In this document: piece by piece, positions 24,645 to 37,100 of the stretch
Layout: every line of letters begins with the position of its first letter
How positions within the stretch are numbered: the stretch's first letter is position 1
DNA from: Taishania sp965247975
GTDB taxonomy: Bacteria; Bacteroidota; Bacteroidia; Flavobacteriales_D; Crocinitomicaceae
Length of the DNA: 64,000 nt
Assembly (NCBI GenBank): GCA_965247975.1
Contig: OZ252050.1
Span: 3,720,001 to 3,784,000 of the forward strand
Direction: 5' to 3'
Made by a program: the position numbers and the translations under genes
Notes under the pieces: model-generated
What the model was told of the DNA's origin: nothing
The model's database searches: none
Seen by the model: the letters and a program-made list of their open reading frames with translations, nothing else

Positions 24645-27107
24645 TTATCTTAATTTAATTACTTGACCTACTTTGATGTTGTTCGAAGTCAAGTTGTTTA
24701 ATCTTTTTAATTGGTCTACTGGAACTCCTGTGTTCACATAAACTCGGTAAAGCGTTTCACCTGTTTTGATAGTGTATGTGTCTTCATTGATCAACTTAAC
24801 CACTTTATCAGAAGCACCACCTTGTAAAGGTACAGTACCGCCGACAATTCTTAAATCGTCAGATCCTGTTTTGATCACGACAAACTCTGTTCTACGGTTT
24901 AATTGATGTTGATCGTCAGAACAACTGGATTCATTTGTTGGCTCACAAGGGCAGTCCGTAATCATTCTAGTTTCGCCATATCCTTTTCCGTAAATACGTG
25001 CAGGATTTGAAATTTTAGCTTTCACGTAACTCGCCGATGAACGTGCTCTGTTTTCTGATAAACGACGGTTGTATGCCTCATTTGCTCTACAGTCAGTGTG
25101 TGAACCAATCTCAATTTCCATTTTTGGATATTGATTCATGATTTTCACCAATTTGTTCAATTCCACTTGAGCATCTGGTCTGATGTTGTATTTATCAAAA
25201 TCAAAGAAAATTGGATTGATCTCGACCATTTTAGACAACAACGCTCCTTCAGGTTCTAATTCCAACCCACCCGCTAGTGCTTCGTGAACATTAATAACTC
25301 CCGGTTTTTTGATTTCAGATTCGAAACTTACTGTTTTTGGGTAATAACCATCTTTTGATAGTTTAATCGTGTACGAAAGCGGGTCGCCAATCATTCGGTC
25401 TTCAATTCCTTTCAAAGCATCCCCAGAAGTTGGTGTTATTGCTTGAATGAATTCTTCACCTGTGATATTATCTATGATTCTCAAAGTCACACCCTCAAGT
25501 GGTTGTTTTGTTTTCGCATCGGTTACTAAAGCGTACAAAGAGAATTTCGGTGTTTTATCCAATGGCACATCTCTTCGAACCACATCCACATCTTTCGGTA
25601 AATTTTTCGTTGTGAATGAGCCTAAGTTGTCTTGGAAATCATCTTTTTTAGCTGTAACCGTATAGTCTCTTTCAGGTTCAACATCAAACGAATAAGCTCC
25701 TTTTTCATCCGAAAAGGTGCTTGCAATAAGATCTCCTTTTTCGTCTAAAAGCTTAACTTCTGAAAGTGGTAAAATCTCGTTATTTCGTTGATCAGAAATT
25801 ACCCCTTCAACGATTAACGGTTTTTTGAAAGGTTCTGCCAAAACGAAGGAATAAATATCATCATCTCCTTTTCCATTTCCACGGTTCGAAGAAAAATAAC
25901 CTGTCTTGTTATCGCTATTCATAGTAAATGCAAAATCATCTTTATTACTATTTACAGGTTTTCCAACGTTGACAATTTTACCAAATCCGCCTGCTCTTTT
26001 CGCCATAGCAACAAAAACATCCAATCCTCCCATTCCAATGTGACCATTACTTGAAAAGAACAAATGCCCTTCTTCTGAAATCCATGGAAACATTTCATGT
26101 CCTTCTGTATTGAATTGAGATCCCATGTTCACTGGTGTTCCCAAAGTTCCATCTGCACTAACATCTACTTTGTACAAATCGGCTCCTCCAAATCCACCTG
26201 GCATGTCGGAAACAAAGTACAATATTTTACCATCTGGACTCACGCTTGGATGACCAACTGAATAGTCTCTTGAATTGAAAGGAAGCACTAACTCATCTAC
26301 CCATTTGCCATTATCATCTACTCGAGAACGATATAATTTCAAATTTTGAATCCCTTGATCGTCCTTACGATCGCTTCCTTTGGCAATGTTGTTTCTTGTA
26401 AAATAAACATATCCCCCATCACGTGTAAAACACATTGGACCTTCATGGAATTTTGTATTCACTTTTTTAGAAACCAATTGTGGATCTGTCATTTCTTGAT
26501 CTGAACCTACTGTTGAACTATACAAATCCAAAAATCTGCGGCTATTCCATCCAAATTCATTTTTTACTGCTGCCGTTTTTCTTCGCGCAGAAACAAAATA
26601 ACTTGTTTTCCCATCAATGGAAGGATAACCACCAAAATCAGATGCGTCAGAATTTACATTCAAATTTTTAATTTCGAACTTCTCCCCTTTCTTTTCTATT
26701 TCAGTTAAGTAATTTGGCTCTTGCACATACGAATTTGCGCGCGCATCTTTAGCATTTCGCTGGTGAAACTTTTGCATCCACTCATCGCTTTTTTGATAAT
26801 TGCCATTTTGTTTCAACGCTTGAGCATAGAAAAAGATATCTTGATCAGTTGCTTCATTTGTGTTAACAACATTCTCAAAACACTCTTCGGCACGTTGCAT
26901 GTTACCCATGTGAAAGTAACTTGTTGCTAACTTTGATTGAAGTTTTGGGTTGTCATATGAACTTCCCGTTAGTTCTTCATACAAAGGAGCAGCATAGGCA
27001 TACGCCAAATGATCATAGTAGTTGTCTGCTTTTTTCAATTTACTTGATTGGCCGAAAGTAACCACTGTAGTAATTAAAAAACCTATTATTATGATTGATG
27101 TTCTCAT
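24645..27107 (-). CDS. PorE-like envelope protein: TPR, PD40 propeller, OmpA and LysM domains
   Basis: An 820-residue exported protein (signal MRTSIIIIGFLITTVVTFGQ). Domains in order: TPR-like helices (about 20-130); PD40/WD40-type propeller blades (about 150-420, e.g. 'GHPSVSPDGKILYFVSD'); two carboxypeptidase-regulatory-like beta domains (about 435-620); an OmpA peptidoglycan-binding domain (about 635-760, 'IFFDFDKYNIRPDAQ', 'IGSHTDCRANEAYNRRLSEN'); and a C-terminal LysM (about 775-820, 'TIKTGETLYRVYVNTGVP'). The first four match PorE of the type IX secretion system; the LysM is extra. It follows a PorP/SprF gene by 22 bp, a common T9SS pairing. Confidence 0.88.
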   Translation of the reverse strand: MRTSIIIIGFLITTVVTFGQSSKLKKADNYYDHLAYAYAAPLYEELTGSSYDNPKLQSKLATSYFHMGNMQRAEECFENVVNTNEATDQDIFFYAQALKQNGNYQKSDEWMQKFHQRNAKDARANSYVQEPNYLTEIEKKGEKFEIKNLNVNSDASDFGGYPSIDGKTSYFVSARRKTAAVKNEFGWNSRRFLDLYSSTVGSDQEMTDPQLVSKKVNTKFHEGPMCFTRDGGYVYFTRNNIAKGSDRKDDQGIQNLKLYRSRVDDNGKWVDELVLPFNSRDYSVGHPSVSPDGKILYFVSDMPGGFGGADLYKVDVSADGTLGTPVNMGSQFNTEGHEMFPWISEEGHLFFSSNGHIGMGGLDVFVAMAKRAGGFGKIVNVGKPVNSNKDDFAFTMNSDNKTGYFSSNRGNGKGDDDIYSFVLAEPFKKPLIVEGVISDQRNNEILPLSEVKLLDEKGDLIASTFSDEKGAYSFDVEPERDYTVTAKKDDFQDNLGSFTTKNLPKDVDVVRRDVPLDKTPKFSLYALVTDAKTKQPLEGVTLRIIDNITGEEFIQAITPTSGDALKGIEDRMIGDPLSYTIKLSKDGYYPKTVSFESEIKKPGVINVHEALAGGLELEPEGALLSKMVEINPIFFDFDKYNIRPDAQVELNKLVKIMNQYPKMEIEIGSHTDCRANEAYNRRLSENRARSSASYVKAKISNPARIYGKGYGETRMITDCPCEPTNESSCSDDQHQLNRRTEFVVIKTGSDDLRIVGGTVPLQGGASDKVVKLINEDTYTIKTGETLYRVYVNTGVPVDQLKRLNNLTSNNIKVGQVIKLR

Positions 27108-27129
27108 CGCTTACTTGATTTATGTAGTT

Positions 27130-28050
27130 TTAGAAATATCTTGGTGATCGAATACCTTGTTTTTTGAATTTGAAATCATAGGACAACAAAAGTTCGTAAG
27201 TCCCATAATTGTAATTTCGGATGCGTTGAGTCCCGAAATCTGTTGCAAATCCGATTTTAAATTGTGGTGTAAACTGATATTGGATAAACGCACCTAAAGC
27301 TGCATCCCAACGATACATGGCACCAATCCAAAAACGATCATCGTAGATTCCTGCAACACTCGCATCAATACTTGTTGGTGCTCCTTCAGTCACTTTTACT
27401 TGAGCAGTTGGTCTTAATTTCCAAGATGCACTTACTGGGAAAACGCCTCCAATGATCCCAAAATAATGTCTTTTTTCAAGGTTGTTTTTGTTCACTCCGT
27501 CGTACGTTTGTTCCAAAATTTTTGGAGAACTAACACCTACAAAAAATCGAGGAGAATGATAATAAATTCCTGCCCCGAAATTTGGATTGATTCGATTGTT
27601 TACATTTTGTAATAATTTTGGATCCTGGAGGTCGGTGGTCTGTAAATCGCGGGTTCCAACATTTATTAAATTAATTCCACCTTTCAAACCAAAAGACAAT
27701 TTGCGGTCTCGTTTCTTAAGTTTAAGTGTATAAGAAAAATCCGCATAAGCCATCGTTTGAGTCAATGGCCCAACAATATCATGAACCAATGTTAAGCCCA
27801 TTCCTACCGATTCGTAACTTAAAGGCGAGTGAATGCTTAATGTTGTTGACTGCGGGCGACCATCAAAACCAACCCATTGCTGTCTGTGGATTCCAGTAAT
27901 ATTTAACGCTTCATTGCTTCCCGCATACGCTGGGTTCACAAACAAAGTATTGTCAAAATACTGTGTGAAATGTGGATCTTGTTGTCCAAATACAGTATTC
28001 ATTGCTAGACCTAGAATGACTGTTGTAAGAATGTGAACTAAATTCTTCAT
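27130..28050 (-). CDS. PorP/SprF family type IX secretion outer-membrane protein
   Basis: A 306-residue outer-membrane beta-barrel of the PorP/SprF family. It starts MKNLVHILTTVILG with a signal peptide ending near 'TVFGQQDPHFTQYFDN'; 'QDPHFTQY' and the following 'FVNPAYAGS' are hallmark features. The frame is open 45 bp further upstream, but the ATG at 28050 is the one that gives a clean signal peptide. In Flavobacterium such genes often sit just downstream of the adhesin they help to export or anchor; here the giant CHU_C protein is immediately upstream. Confidence 0.93.
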   Translation of the reverse strand: MKNLVHILTTVILGLAMNTVFGQQDPHFTQYFDNTLFVNPAYAGSNEALNITGIHRQQWVGFDGRPQSTTLSIHSPLSYESVGMGLTLVHDIVGPLTQTMAYADFSYTLKLKKRDRKLSFGLKGGINLINVGTRDLQTTDLQDPKLLQNVNNRINPNFGAGIYYHSPRFFVGVSSPKILEQTYDGVNKNNLEKRHYFGIIGGVFPVSASWKLRPTAQVKVTEGAPTSIDASVAGIYDDRFWIGAMYRWDAALGAFIQYQFTPQFKIGFATDFGTQRIRNYNYGTYELLLSYDFKFKKQGIRSPRYF

Positions 28051-28070
28051 ACTTTTTTTTGTTTTAATTA

Positions 28071-28110
28071 TTTCCCTTCCAAGTCCTTTCAACAAAGCTT
28101 GAAAGGGAAA
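28071..28110 (-). other. Alternative hairpins between adhesin and porP/sprF genes
   Basis: The 67-bp gap contains two overlapping inverted repeats: CCTTTCAA (28085-28092) with TTGAAAGG (28099-28106), and TTTCCCTT (28071-28078) with AAGGGAAA (28103-28110). They share 28103-28106 and cannot form together. On the minus strand no T-tract follows, so this is not a plain terminator. It could be a processing or attenuation site that sets the level of the downstream genes relative to the adhesin. Confidence 0.35.
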
Positions 28111-28117
28111 ATTTTAT

Positions 28118-31100
28118 TTATCGTTGGATGTATACAAAACCTTTAAATATTCCTTGTTCCTCATCACCCGAATCAAGAACATAATAATATGTACCTGTTG
28201 GCAATTCTTCTAATCCGTCCAATTTAAGTCCATAGTTATTCGTTCCTGCCCAATCGTTATTGTAAGCAGTCGTTTTGTAAACTATGTTACCCCAACGGTT
28301 GTATATGATAATGTTGTTATTCGGATATCTATCAATTCCAGGAATCACAAAGAAATCATTAATGCCGTCACCATCTGGTGTGAATCCTTCTGGAATATCT
28401 ATATCGCAAGGATTAGGACTGCACTCATCAAATGGATCACTACCTCCAATAACTTCATCTCCGTTCGTTATACCGTCACCATCGCAATCGGCAGCCAACC
28501 ACGCTTGACTAGGTGCTACTGTTTGATCAGCTACTATTAAGCTACATGGATCATTTGGATTCGTTGGAGTACCTCCATTCGGTGGAGTAATTTCATCCCC
28601 GTTCGTAACGCCATCACCATCACAATCAGTAACAAGGTAATCTCCAGATAATGTCAAACTAACATCTGCCGAATTGTTGCTACATGGATCATTTGGATCT
28701 GTTGGTGTACCTCCATTTGGTGGTGTTACTTCGTCGCCATTTGTTACACCATCACCATCGCAATCTGCATCTAACCATGCTTGACTTGGAGTTACTGATT
28801 GATCAGCAACAGTCAAACTACATGGATCACTTGGGTCTGTTGGTGTACCTCCATTTGGTGGTGTTACTTCATCTCCGTTTGTGACACCGTCACCATCACA
28901 ATCTCCATCCAACCACGCTTGGCTAGGTGTCATTGTTACATCTGCTAAGTCAAATGAACACGGGTCATTTGGATCTGTCCCGCTGGCAACTTCGACAGAA
29001 TTAGGAATTCCATCACCATCGCAATCAAAATCTGGATAGTTCAAACATGGAACCACCGTAATCACCACCATTGCAGTATCACATAGCACTGGTGTACCTG
29101 TATCACAAATTACATAGTACAAGGTGTCTTGACCGGTGAAGCCTGCATTTGGTGTGTAAGTGATTGTTCCATCTGCATTCACACTTGCTGTTCCATTCGA
29201 TGGAGGCGTAATGATTGTTGGATCATTCAACGGATTTCCGTTTGGATCTGAATCATTGTTCATTACTCCAATCGTGATTGGTGTGTCTTCTGGTGTTGTC
29301 CCATAATCGTTCGTTGCGATTGGTCCAACATTTGGCTCATCAACTACTGGTGCGATGGTAACGATGATTTCTGCCGTGTCACACAAATCTGGTGTGCCAC
29401 CATCGCAAATCACATACGTAATTGTGTCTTGACCGTAGAATCCTGGATTTGGTGTGTATGTTATTTCTCCTGTTACTGGATCAACCGAAGCTGTTCCATT
29501 TGTTGGATTTCCGCCTGGTGCAATTGTTACTGTCAAGTCATCTCCATTCACATCATAGTCGTTTCCTAAAGGATTAACCGTTACTGGTGAATCGATGTCA
29601 GTTGTGACTAAGTCGTTGTTTGCCAATGGCGGATTGTTTGCTCCACCTGTTGTGTCAACAACTGTTACTGTTATTGTTCCTGTTGTACATAAAACATTTA
29701 CTGCAAATTCACTTGAATCACAAACCGTAAATGGAATCGTAATCGTTCCAACAAATCCTGTTGGTGGAGTTACATCAATGTTTCCTGGTCCTGTTACTGT
29801 TACAGTTGTTCCTGCTACCGATGGTGCTCCGTACGTGTAAGTCAATGGATTGTTCTCTGGATCAGATGTTCCTGCTCCAACATTCACTCCGATTGGTGTA
29901 TCAACAAGGGTTTCAACCGCAATATCTGTTGTTGTTGGTGCATCGTTTGCAGGGGTGATTGTGATAACAACCATGGCTGTGTCACAAATCACTGGTGAAC
30001 CTGTATCACAAATCTCATAGTACAACGTATCTTGACCTACGAAGTTTGGATTTGGTGTGTATGTGATTGTTCCATCTGCATTCACACTTGCTGTTCCATT
30101 CGATGGTGGCGTAATGATTGTTGGATCATTCAACGGATTTCCGTTTGGATCTGAATCATTGTTCATTACTCCAATCGTGATTGGTGTATCTTCTGGTGTT
30201 GTCCCATAATCGTTCGTTGCGATTGGTCCAACATTTGGCTCATCAACTACTGGTGCGATGGTAACGATGATTTCTGCCGTGTCACACAAATCTGGTGTGC
30301 CACCATCGCAAATCACATACGTAATCGTGTCTTGACCGTAGAATCCTGGATTTGGTGTGTATGTTATCTCTCCTGTTACTGGATCAACCGAAGCTGTTCC
30401 ATTTGTTGGATTTCCGCCTGGTGCTATTGTTACTGTCAAGTCATCTCCATTCACATCATAGTCGTTTCCTAAAGGATTAACCGTTACTGGTGAATCGATG
30501 TCAGTTGTTACTAAATCGTTGTTTGCCAATGGCGGATTGTTTGCTCCACCTGTTGTGTCAACTACTGTTACTGTTATTGTTCCTGTTGTACATAAAACAT
30601 TTACTGCAAATTCACTTGAATCACAAACCGTAAATGGAATCGTAATCGTTCCAACAAATCCTGTTGGTGGAGTTACATCAATGTTTCCTGGTCCTGTTAC
30701 TGTTACAGTTGTTCCTGCAACCGATGGTGCTCCGTACGTGTAAGTCAATGGGTTGTTCTCTGGATCTGATGTTCCTGCTCCAACGTTTACTCCGATTGGT
30801 GTATCAACAAGGGTTTCAACCGCAATATCTGTTGTTGTTGGTGCATCGTTTGCAGGTGTGATTGTGATAACAACCATGGCTGTGTCACAAATCACTGGTG
30901 AACCTGTATCACAAATCTCATAGTACAACGTATCTTGACCTACGAAGTTTGGATTTGGTGTGTATGTGATTGTTCCATCTGCATTCACACTTGCTGTTCC
31001 ATTCGATGGTGGCGTAATGATTGTTGGATCATTCAACGGATTTCCGTTTGGATCTGAATCATTGTTCATTACTCCAATCGTGATTGGTGTATCTTCTGGT

Positions 31101-34100
31101 GTTGTCCCATAATCGTTCGTTGCGATTGGTCCAACATTTGGCTCATCAACTACTGGTGCGATGGTAACGATGATTTCTGCCGTGTCACACAAATCTGGTG
31201 TGCCACCATCGCAAATCACATACGTAATCGTGTCTTGACCGTAGAATCCTGGATTTGGTGTGTATGTTATTTCTCCTGTTACTGGATCAACAGAAGCTGT
31301 TCCATTTGTTGGATTTCCGCCTGGTGCAATTGTTACTGTCAAGTCATCTCCATTCACATCATAGTCGTTTCCTAAAGGATTAACCGTTACTGGTGAATCG
31401 ATGTCAGTTGTGACTAAGTCGTTGTTTGCCAATGGCGGATTGTTTGCTCCACCTGTTGTGTCAACAACTGTTACTGTTATTGTTCCTGTTGTACATAAAA
31501 CATTTACTGCAAATTCACTTGAATCACAAACCGTAAATGGAATCGTAATCGTTCCAACAAATCCTGTTGGTGGAGTTACATCAATGTTTCCTGGTCCTGT
31601 TACTGTTACAGTTGTTCCTGCTACCGATGGTGCTCCGTACGTGTAAGTCAATGGATTGTTCTCTGGATCAGATGTTCCTGCTCCAACATTCACTCCGATT
31701 GGTGTATCAACAAGGGTTTCAACCGCAATATCTGTTGTTGTTGGTGCATCGTTTGCAGGGGTGATTGTGATAACAACCATGGCTGTGTCACAAATCACTG
31801 GTGAACCTGTATCACAAATCTCATAGTACAACGTATCTTGACCTACGAAGTTTGGATTTGGTGTGTATGTGATTGTTCCATCTGCATTCACACTTGCTGT
31901 TCCATTCGATGGTGGCGTAATGATTGTTGGATCATTCAACGGATTTCCGTTTGGATCTGAATCATTGTTCATTACTCCAATCGTGATTGGTGTATCTTCT
32001 GGTGTTGTCCCATAATCGTTCGTTGCGATTGGTCCAACATTTGGCTCATCAACTACTGGTGCGATGGTAACGATGATTTCTGCCGTGTCACACAAATCTG
32101 GTGTGCCACCATCGCAAATCACATACGTAATCGTGTCTTGACCGTAGAATCCTGGATTTGGTGTGTATGTTATCTCTCCTGTTACTGGATCAACCGAAGC
32201 TGTTCCATTTGTTGGATTTCCGCCTGGTGCTATTGTTACTGTCAAGTCATCTCCATTCACATCATAGTCGTTTCCTAAAGGATTAACCGTTACTGGTGAA
32301 TCGATGTCAGTTGTTACTAAATCGTTGTTTGCCAATGGCGGATTGTTTGCTCCACCTGTTGTGTCAACTACTGTTACTGTTATTGTTCCTGTTGTACATA
32401 AAACATTTACTGCAAATTCACTTGAATCACAAACCGTAAATGGAATCGTAATCGTTCCAACAAATCCTGTTGGTGGAGTTACATCAATGTTTCCTGGTCC
32501 TGTTACTGTTACAGTTGTTCCTGCAACCGATGGTGCTCCGTACGTGTAAGTCAATGGGTTGTTCTCTGGATCTGATGTTCCTGCTCCAACGTTTACTCCG
32601 ATTGGTGTATCAACAAGGGTTTCAACCGCAATATCTGTTGTTGTTGGTGCATCGTTTGCAGGTGTGATTGTGATAACAACCATGGCTGTGTCACAAATCA
32701 CTGGTGAACCTGTATCACAAATCTCATAGTACAACGTATCTTGACCTACGAAGTTTGGATTTGGTGTGTATGTGATTGTTCCATCTGCATTCACACTTGC
32801 TGTTCCATTCGATGGTGGCGTAATGATTGTTGGATCATTCAACGGATTTCCGTTTGGATCTGAATCATTGTTCATTACTCCAATCGTGATTGGTGTATCT
32901 TCTGGTGTTGTCCCATAATCGTTCGTTGCGATTGGACCAACATTTGGCTCATCAACTACTGGTGCGATGGTAACGATGATTTCTGCCGTGTCACACAAAT
33001 CTGGTGTGCCACCATCGCAAATCACATACGTAATCGTGTCTTGACCGTAGAATCCTGGATTTGGTGTGTATGTTATTTCTCCTGTTACTGGATCAACAGA
33101 AGCTGTTCCATTTGTTGGATTTCCGCCTGGTGCTATTGTTACTGTCAAGTCATCTCCATTCACATCATAGTCGTTTCCTAAAGGATTAACTGTTACTGGT
33201 GAATCGATATCAGTTGTTACTAAATCGTTGTTTGCCAACGGTGGGTTATTTACACCACCAACTGTGTCAACTACTGTTACTGTTATTGTTCCAGTTGTAC
33301 ATAAAACATTTACTGCAAATTCACTTGAATCACAAACCGTAAATGGAATCGTAATCGTTCCAACAAATCCTGTTGGTGGAGCTACATCAATGTTTCCTGG
33401 TCCTGTTACTGTTACAGTTGTTCCTGCAACCGATGGTGCTCCGTACGTGTAAGTCAATGGGTTGTTCTCTGGATCTGATGTTCCTGCTCCAACATTCACT
33501 CCGATTGGTGTATCAACAAGGGTTTCAACCGCAATATCTGTTGTTGTTGGTGCATCGTTTGCAGGTGTGATTGTGATAACAACCATGGCTGTGTCACAAA
33601 TCACTGGTGAACCTGTATCACAAATCTCATAGTACAAAGTATCTTGACCTACGAAGTTTGGATTTGGTGTGTATGTGATTGTTCCATCTGCATTCACACT
33701 TGCTGTTCCATTCGATGGAGGTGTAATGATTGTTGGATCATTCAATGGATTTCCGTTTGGATCTGAATCATTGTTCATTACTCCAATCGTGATTGGTGTA
33801 TCTTCTGGTGTTGTCCCATAATCGTTCGTTGCGATTGGACCAACATTTGGCTCATCAACTACTGGTGCAATGGTAACGATGATTTCTGCTGTGTCACACA
33901 AATCTGGTGTGCCACCATCACAAATCACATACGTAATCGTGTCTTGACCGTAGAATCCTGGATTTGGTGTGTATGTTATTTCTCCTGTTACTGGATCAAC
34001 AGAAGCTGTTCCATTTGTTGGATTTCCGCCTGGTGCAATTGTTACTGTCAAGTCATCTCCATTCACATCATAGTCGTTTCCTAAAGGATTAACCGTTACT

Positions 34101-37100
34101 GGTGAATCGATGTCAGTTGTGACTAAGTCGTTGTTTGCCAATGGTGGGTTATTTACACCACCAACTGTGTCAACTACTGTTACTGTTATTGTTCCAGTTG
34201 TACATAAAACATTTACTGCAAATTCACTTGAATCACAAACCGTAAATGGAATCGTAATCGTTCCAACAAATCCTGTTGGTGGAGTTACATCAATGTTTCC
34301 TGGTCCTGTTACTGTTACAGTTGTTCCTGCTACCGATGGTGCTCCGTACGTGTAAGTCAATGGATTGTTCTCTGGATCTGATGTTCCTGCTCCAACGTTT
34401 ACTCCGATTGGTGTATCAACAAGGGTTTCAACCGCAATATCTGTTGTTGTTGGTGCATCGTTTGCAGGGGTGATTGTGATAACAACCATGGCTGTGTCAC
34501 AAATCACTGGTGAACCTGTATCACAAATCTCATAGTACAACGTATCTTGACCTACGAAGTTTGGATTTGGTGTGTATGTGATTGTTCCATCTGCATTCAC
34601 ACTTGCTGTTCCATTCGATGGTGGCGTAATGATTGTTGGATCATTCAACGGATTTCCGTTTGGATCTGAATCATTGTTCATTACTCCAATCGTGATTGGT
34701 GTATCTTCTGGTGTTGTCCCATAATCGTTCGTTGCGATTGGTCCAACATTTGGCTCATCAACTACTGGTGCGATGGTAACGATGATTTCTGCCGTGTCAC
34801 ACAAATCTGGTGTGCCACCATCGCAAATCACATACGTAATTGTGTCTTGACCGTAGAATCCTGGATTTGGTGTGTATGTTATCTCTCCTGTTACTGGATC
34901 AACCGAAGCTGTTCCATTTGTTGGATTTCCGCCTGGTGCTATTGTTACTGTCAAGTCATCTCCATTCACATCATAGTCGTTTCCTAAAGGATTAACCGTT
35001 ACTGGTGAATCGATGTCAGTTGTGACTAAGTCGTTGTTTGCCAATGGTGGGTTATTTACACCACCAACTGTGTCAACTACTGTTACTGTTATTGTTCCAG
35101 TTGTACATAAAACATTTACTGCAAATTCACTTGAATCACAAACCGTAAATGGAATCGTAATCGTTCCAACAAATCCTGTTGGTGGAGTTACATCAATGTT
35201 TCCTGGTCCAGTTACTGTTACAGTTGTTCCTGCTACCGATGGTGCTCCGTACGTGTAAGTCAATGGATTGTTCTCTGGATCTGATGTTCCTGCTCCAACG
35301 TTTACTCCGATTGGTGTATCAACAAGGGTTTCAACCGCAATATCTGTTGTTGTTGGTGCATCGTTTACCGGATCAATAGTAATAACCACCTCTGCAGTGT
35401 CACAGTTTGGCGCTGGAAGCGGATCTAAGTCACAAATAACATAGATAAAAGTATCAACTCCATTAAAGTTTGGATTTGGAGTATAGGTTACAATATCATC
35501 CGAAGGATCGTTTGGTGTTCCATTATCATTTACAGTCACTACCCCGTTTGAAGGTTGCGTAATTGTTAAGGTTCCATTTGATGGAACATCAATGTCATTT
35601 CCAAGAATGTCAACAATAACTGGAATATCTTCTGGTGTCGTTTCCACATCATCAACTGCTACTACTGGGTTCGCAACAACTACAGTATCAGTTGCTGTAT
35701 CGCAATTTGGTGGCGTTGCACCAGTTTCACAAATTTCATATGTAATGGTGTAAATTCCGCTAATCGTATTTGCTGCTAGTGTAATATCTCCGTCAATATC
35801 AATTGAAAGAGGTCCGTTGGTAGAAGGCGTGACATCTGTATTGGCTGTTGATACAACTACGCCACCTAAGGAATCATTAGCAAGAACATTTCCAACAAGA
35901 AGAGGTGTCGTTCCACTCGCCATAATCACAGTTGGATCAACCACAGCAATGATTGGATTCACAACAAGAACAGTTGCTGTAGCAATATCACAATTTGCAG
36001 GTATTGCTCCCGTTTCGCAAAGCTCGTAATTTATAGTATAACTTCCTGTTGGTGTATTTGCAGCTACTGTAATATTCCCATTAGCATCCACGCTTAGTGG
36101 GCCATTCGCTCCTGGCGTGACGTCTGTATTTAAGGTCGTTACTAGAACTCCATTTAATGAATCATTTACTAATACACTACCAGCCACAACAGGAGTAGTA
36201 GAAGAAGATGCAGACATTGTTCCATCATTCACAGCATCTATAACATTATCAACAATTACTGTTGCTACAGCGTTGTCGCAATTCGCTGGACTAGCTCCTG
36301 TTTCACATAATTGATAATTTATTGTGTAGGTACCACTTACTGTGTTCGGAGCTACAGTAATATTACCATTTGCATCAACACTTAATGGTCCATTTGTTCC
36401 TGGAGTTACATCTGTGTTTGATGTTGTTACAAGAACACCATTTATGGAGTCATTCCCAATAACATTGCCAGCTGGTATTGGAGATGGTCCAGAAGCCACT
36501 GTTGTTGGTCCGTCATTCACTGCATCAATCACATTATCAACAATGACCGTTGCAACTGCGTTGTCGCAATTTACTGGACTTGCCCCTGTTTCACATAATT
36601 GATAATTTATAGTATACGTTCCGCTTGGTGTATTTGCTGCAACTGTGACTAATCCATTAGCATCAATACTCAATGGTCCAGTTGTTCCTGGTGTAACGTC
36701 TGTGTTTGTTGTTGTGACAAGCACTCCATTTATCGAATCATTCACAATTACACTTCCTGCTGAAGTTGGCGAAGCGCCAGAAATAACAGTTGTTGGTCCA
36801 TCGTTTACAGCGTCAATCACATTATCAACAATAACTGTTGCTGTTGCATTGTCGCAGTTTGCAGGCGTTGCACCTGTTTCGCACAACTGATAATTAATGG
36901 TGTATGTTCCGCTTGGTGTATTAGCTGCAACCGTTAAATTTCCATTTGCATCAATACTCAATGGTCCGTTTGTGCCTGGGGTAACATCCGTATTTGCCGT
37001 TGTTACAAGAACGCCATTTATGGAGTCATTCACAATGACACTGCCAGCAGAAGTTGGCGATGCACCAGTAATAACAGTAGTTGGTCCATCGTTCACTGCA

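Noticed and set aside
28051..28095. Longer start for the PorP/SprF gene
   Set aside because: The extra 15 residues lie before a clean signal peptide and fall in the hairpin-containing intergenic region.
29595..35379. Plus-strand open frames repeated every 903 bp (81 and 65 codons)
   Set aside because: They are antisense shadows of the repeated adhesin coding sequence; they recur only because the coding repeats recur.
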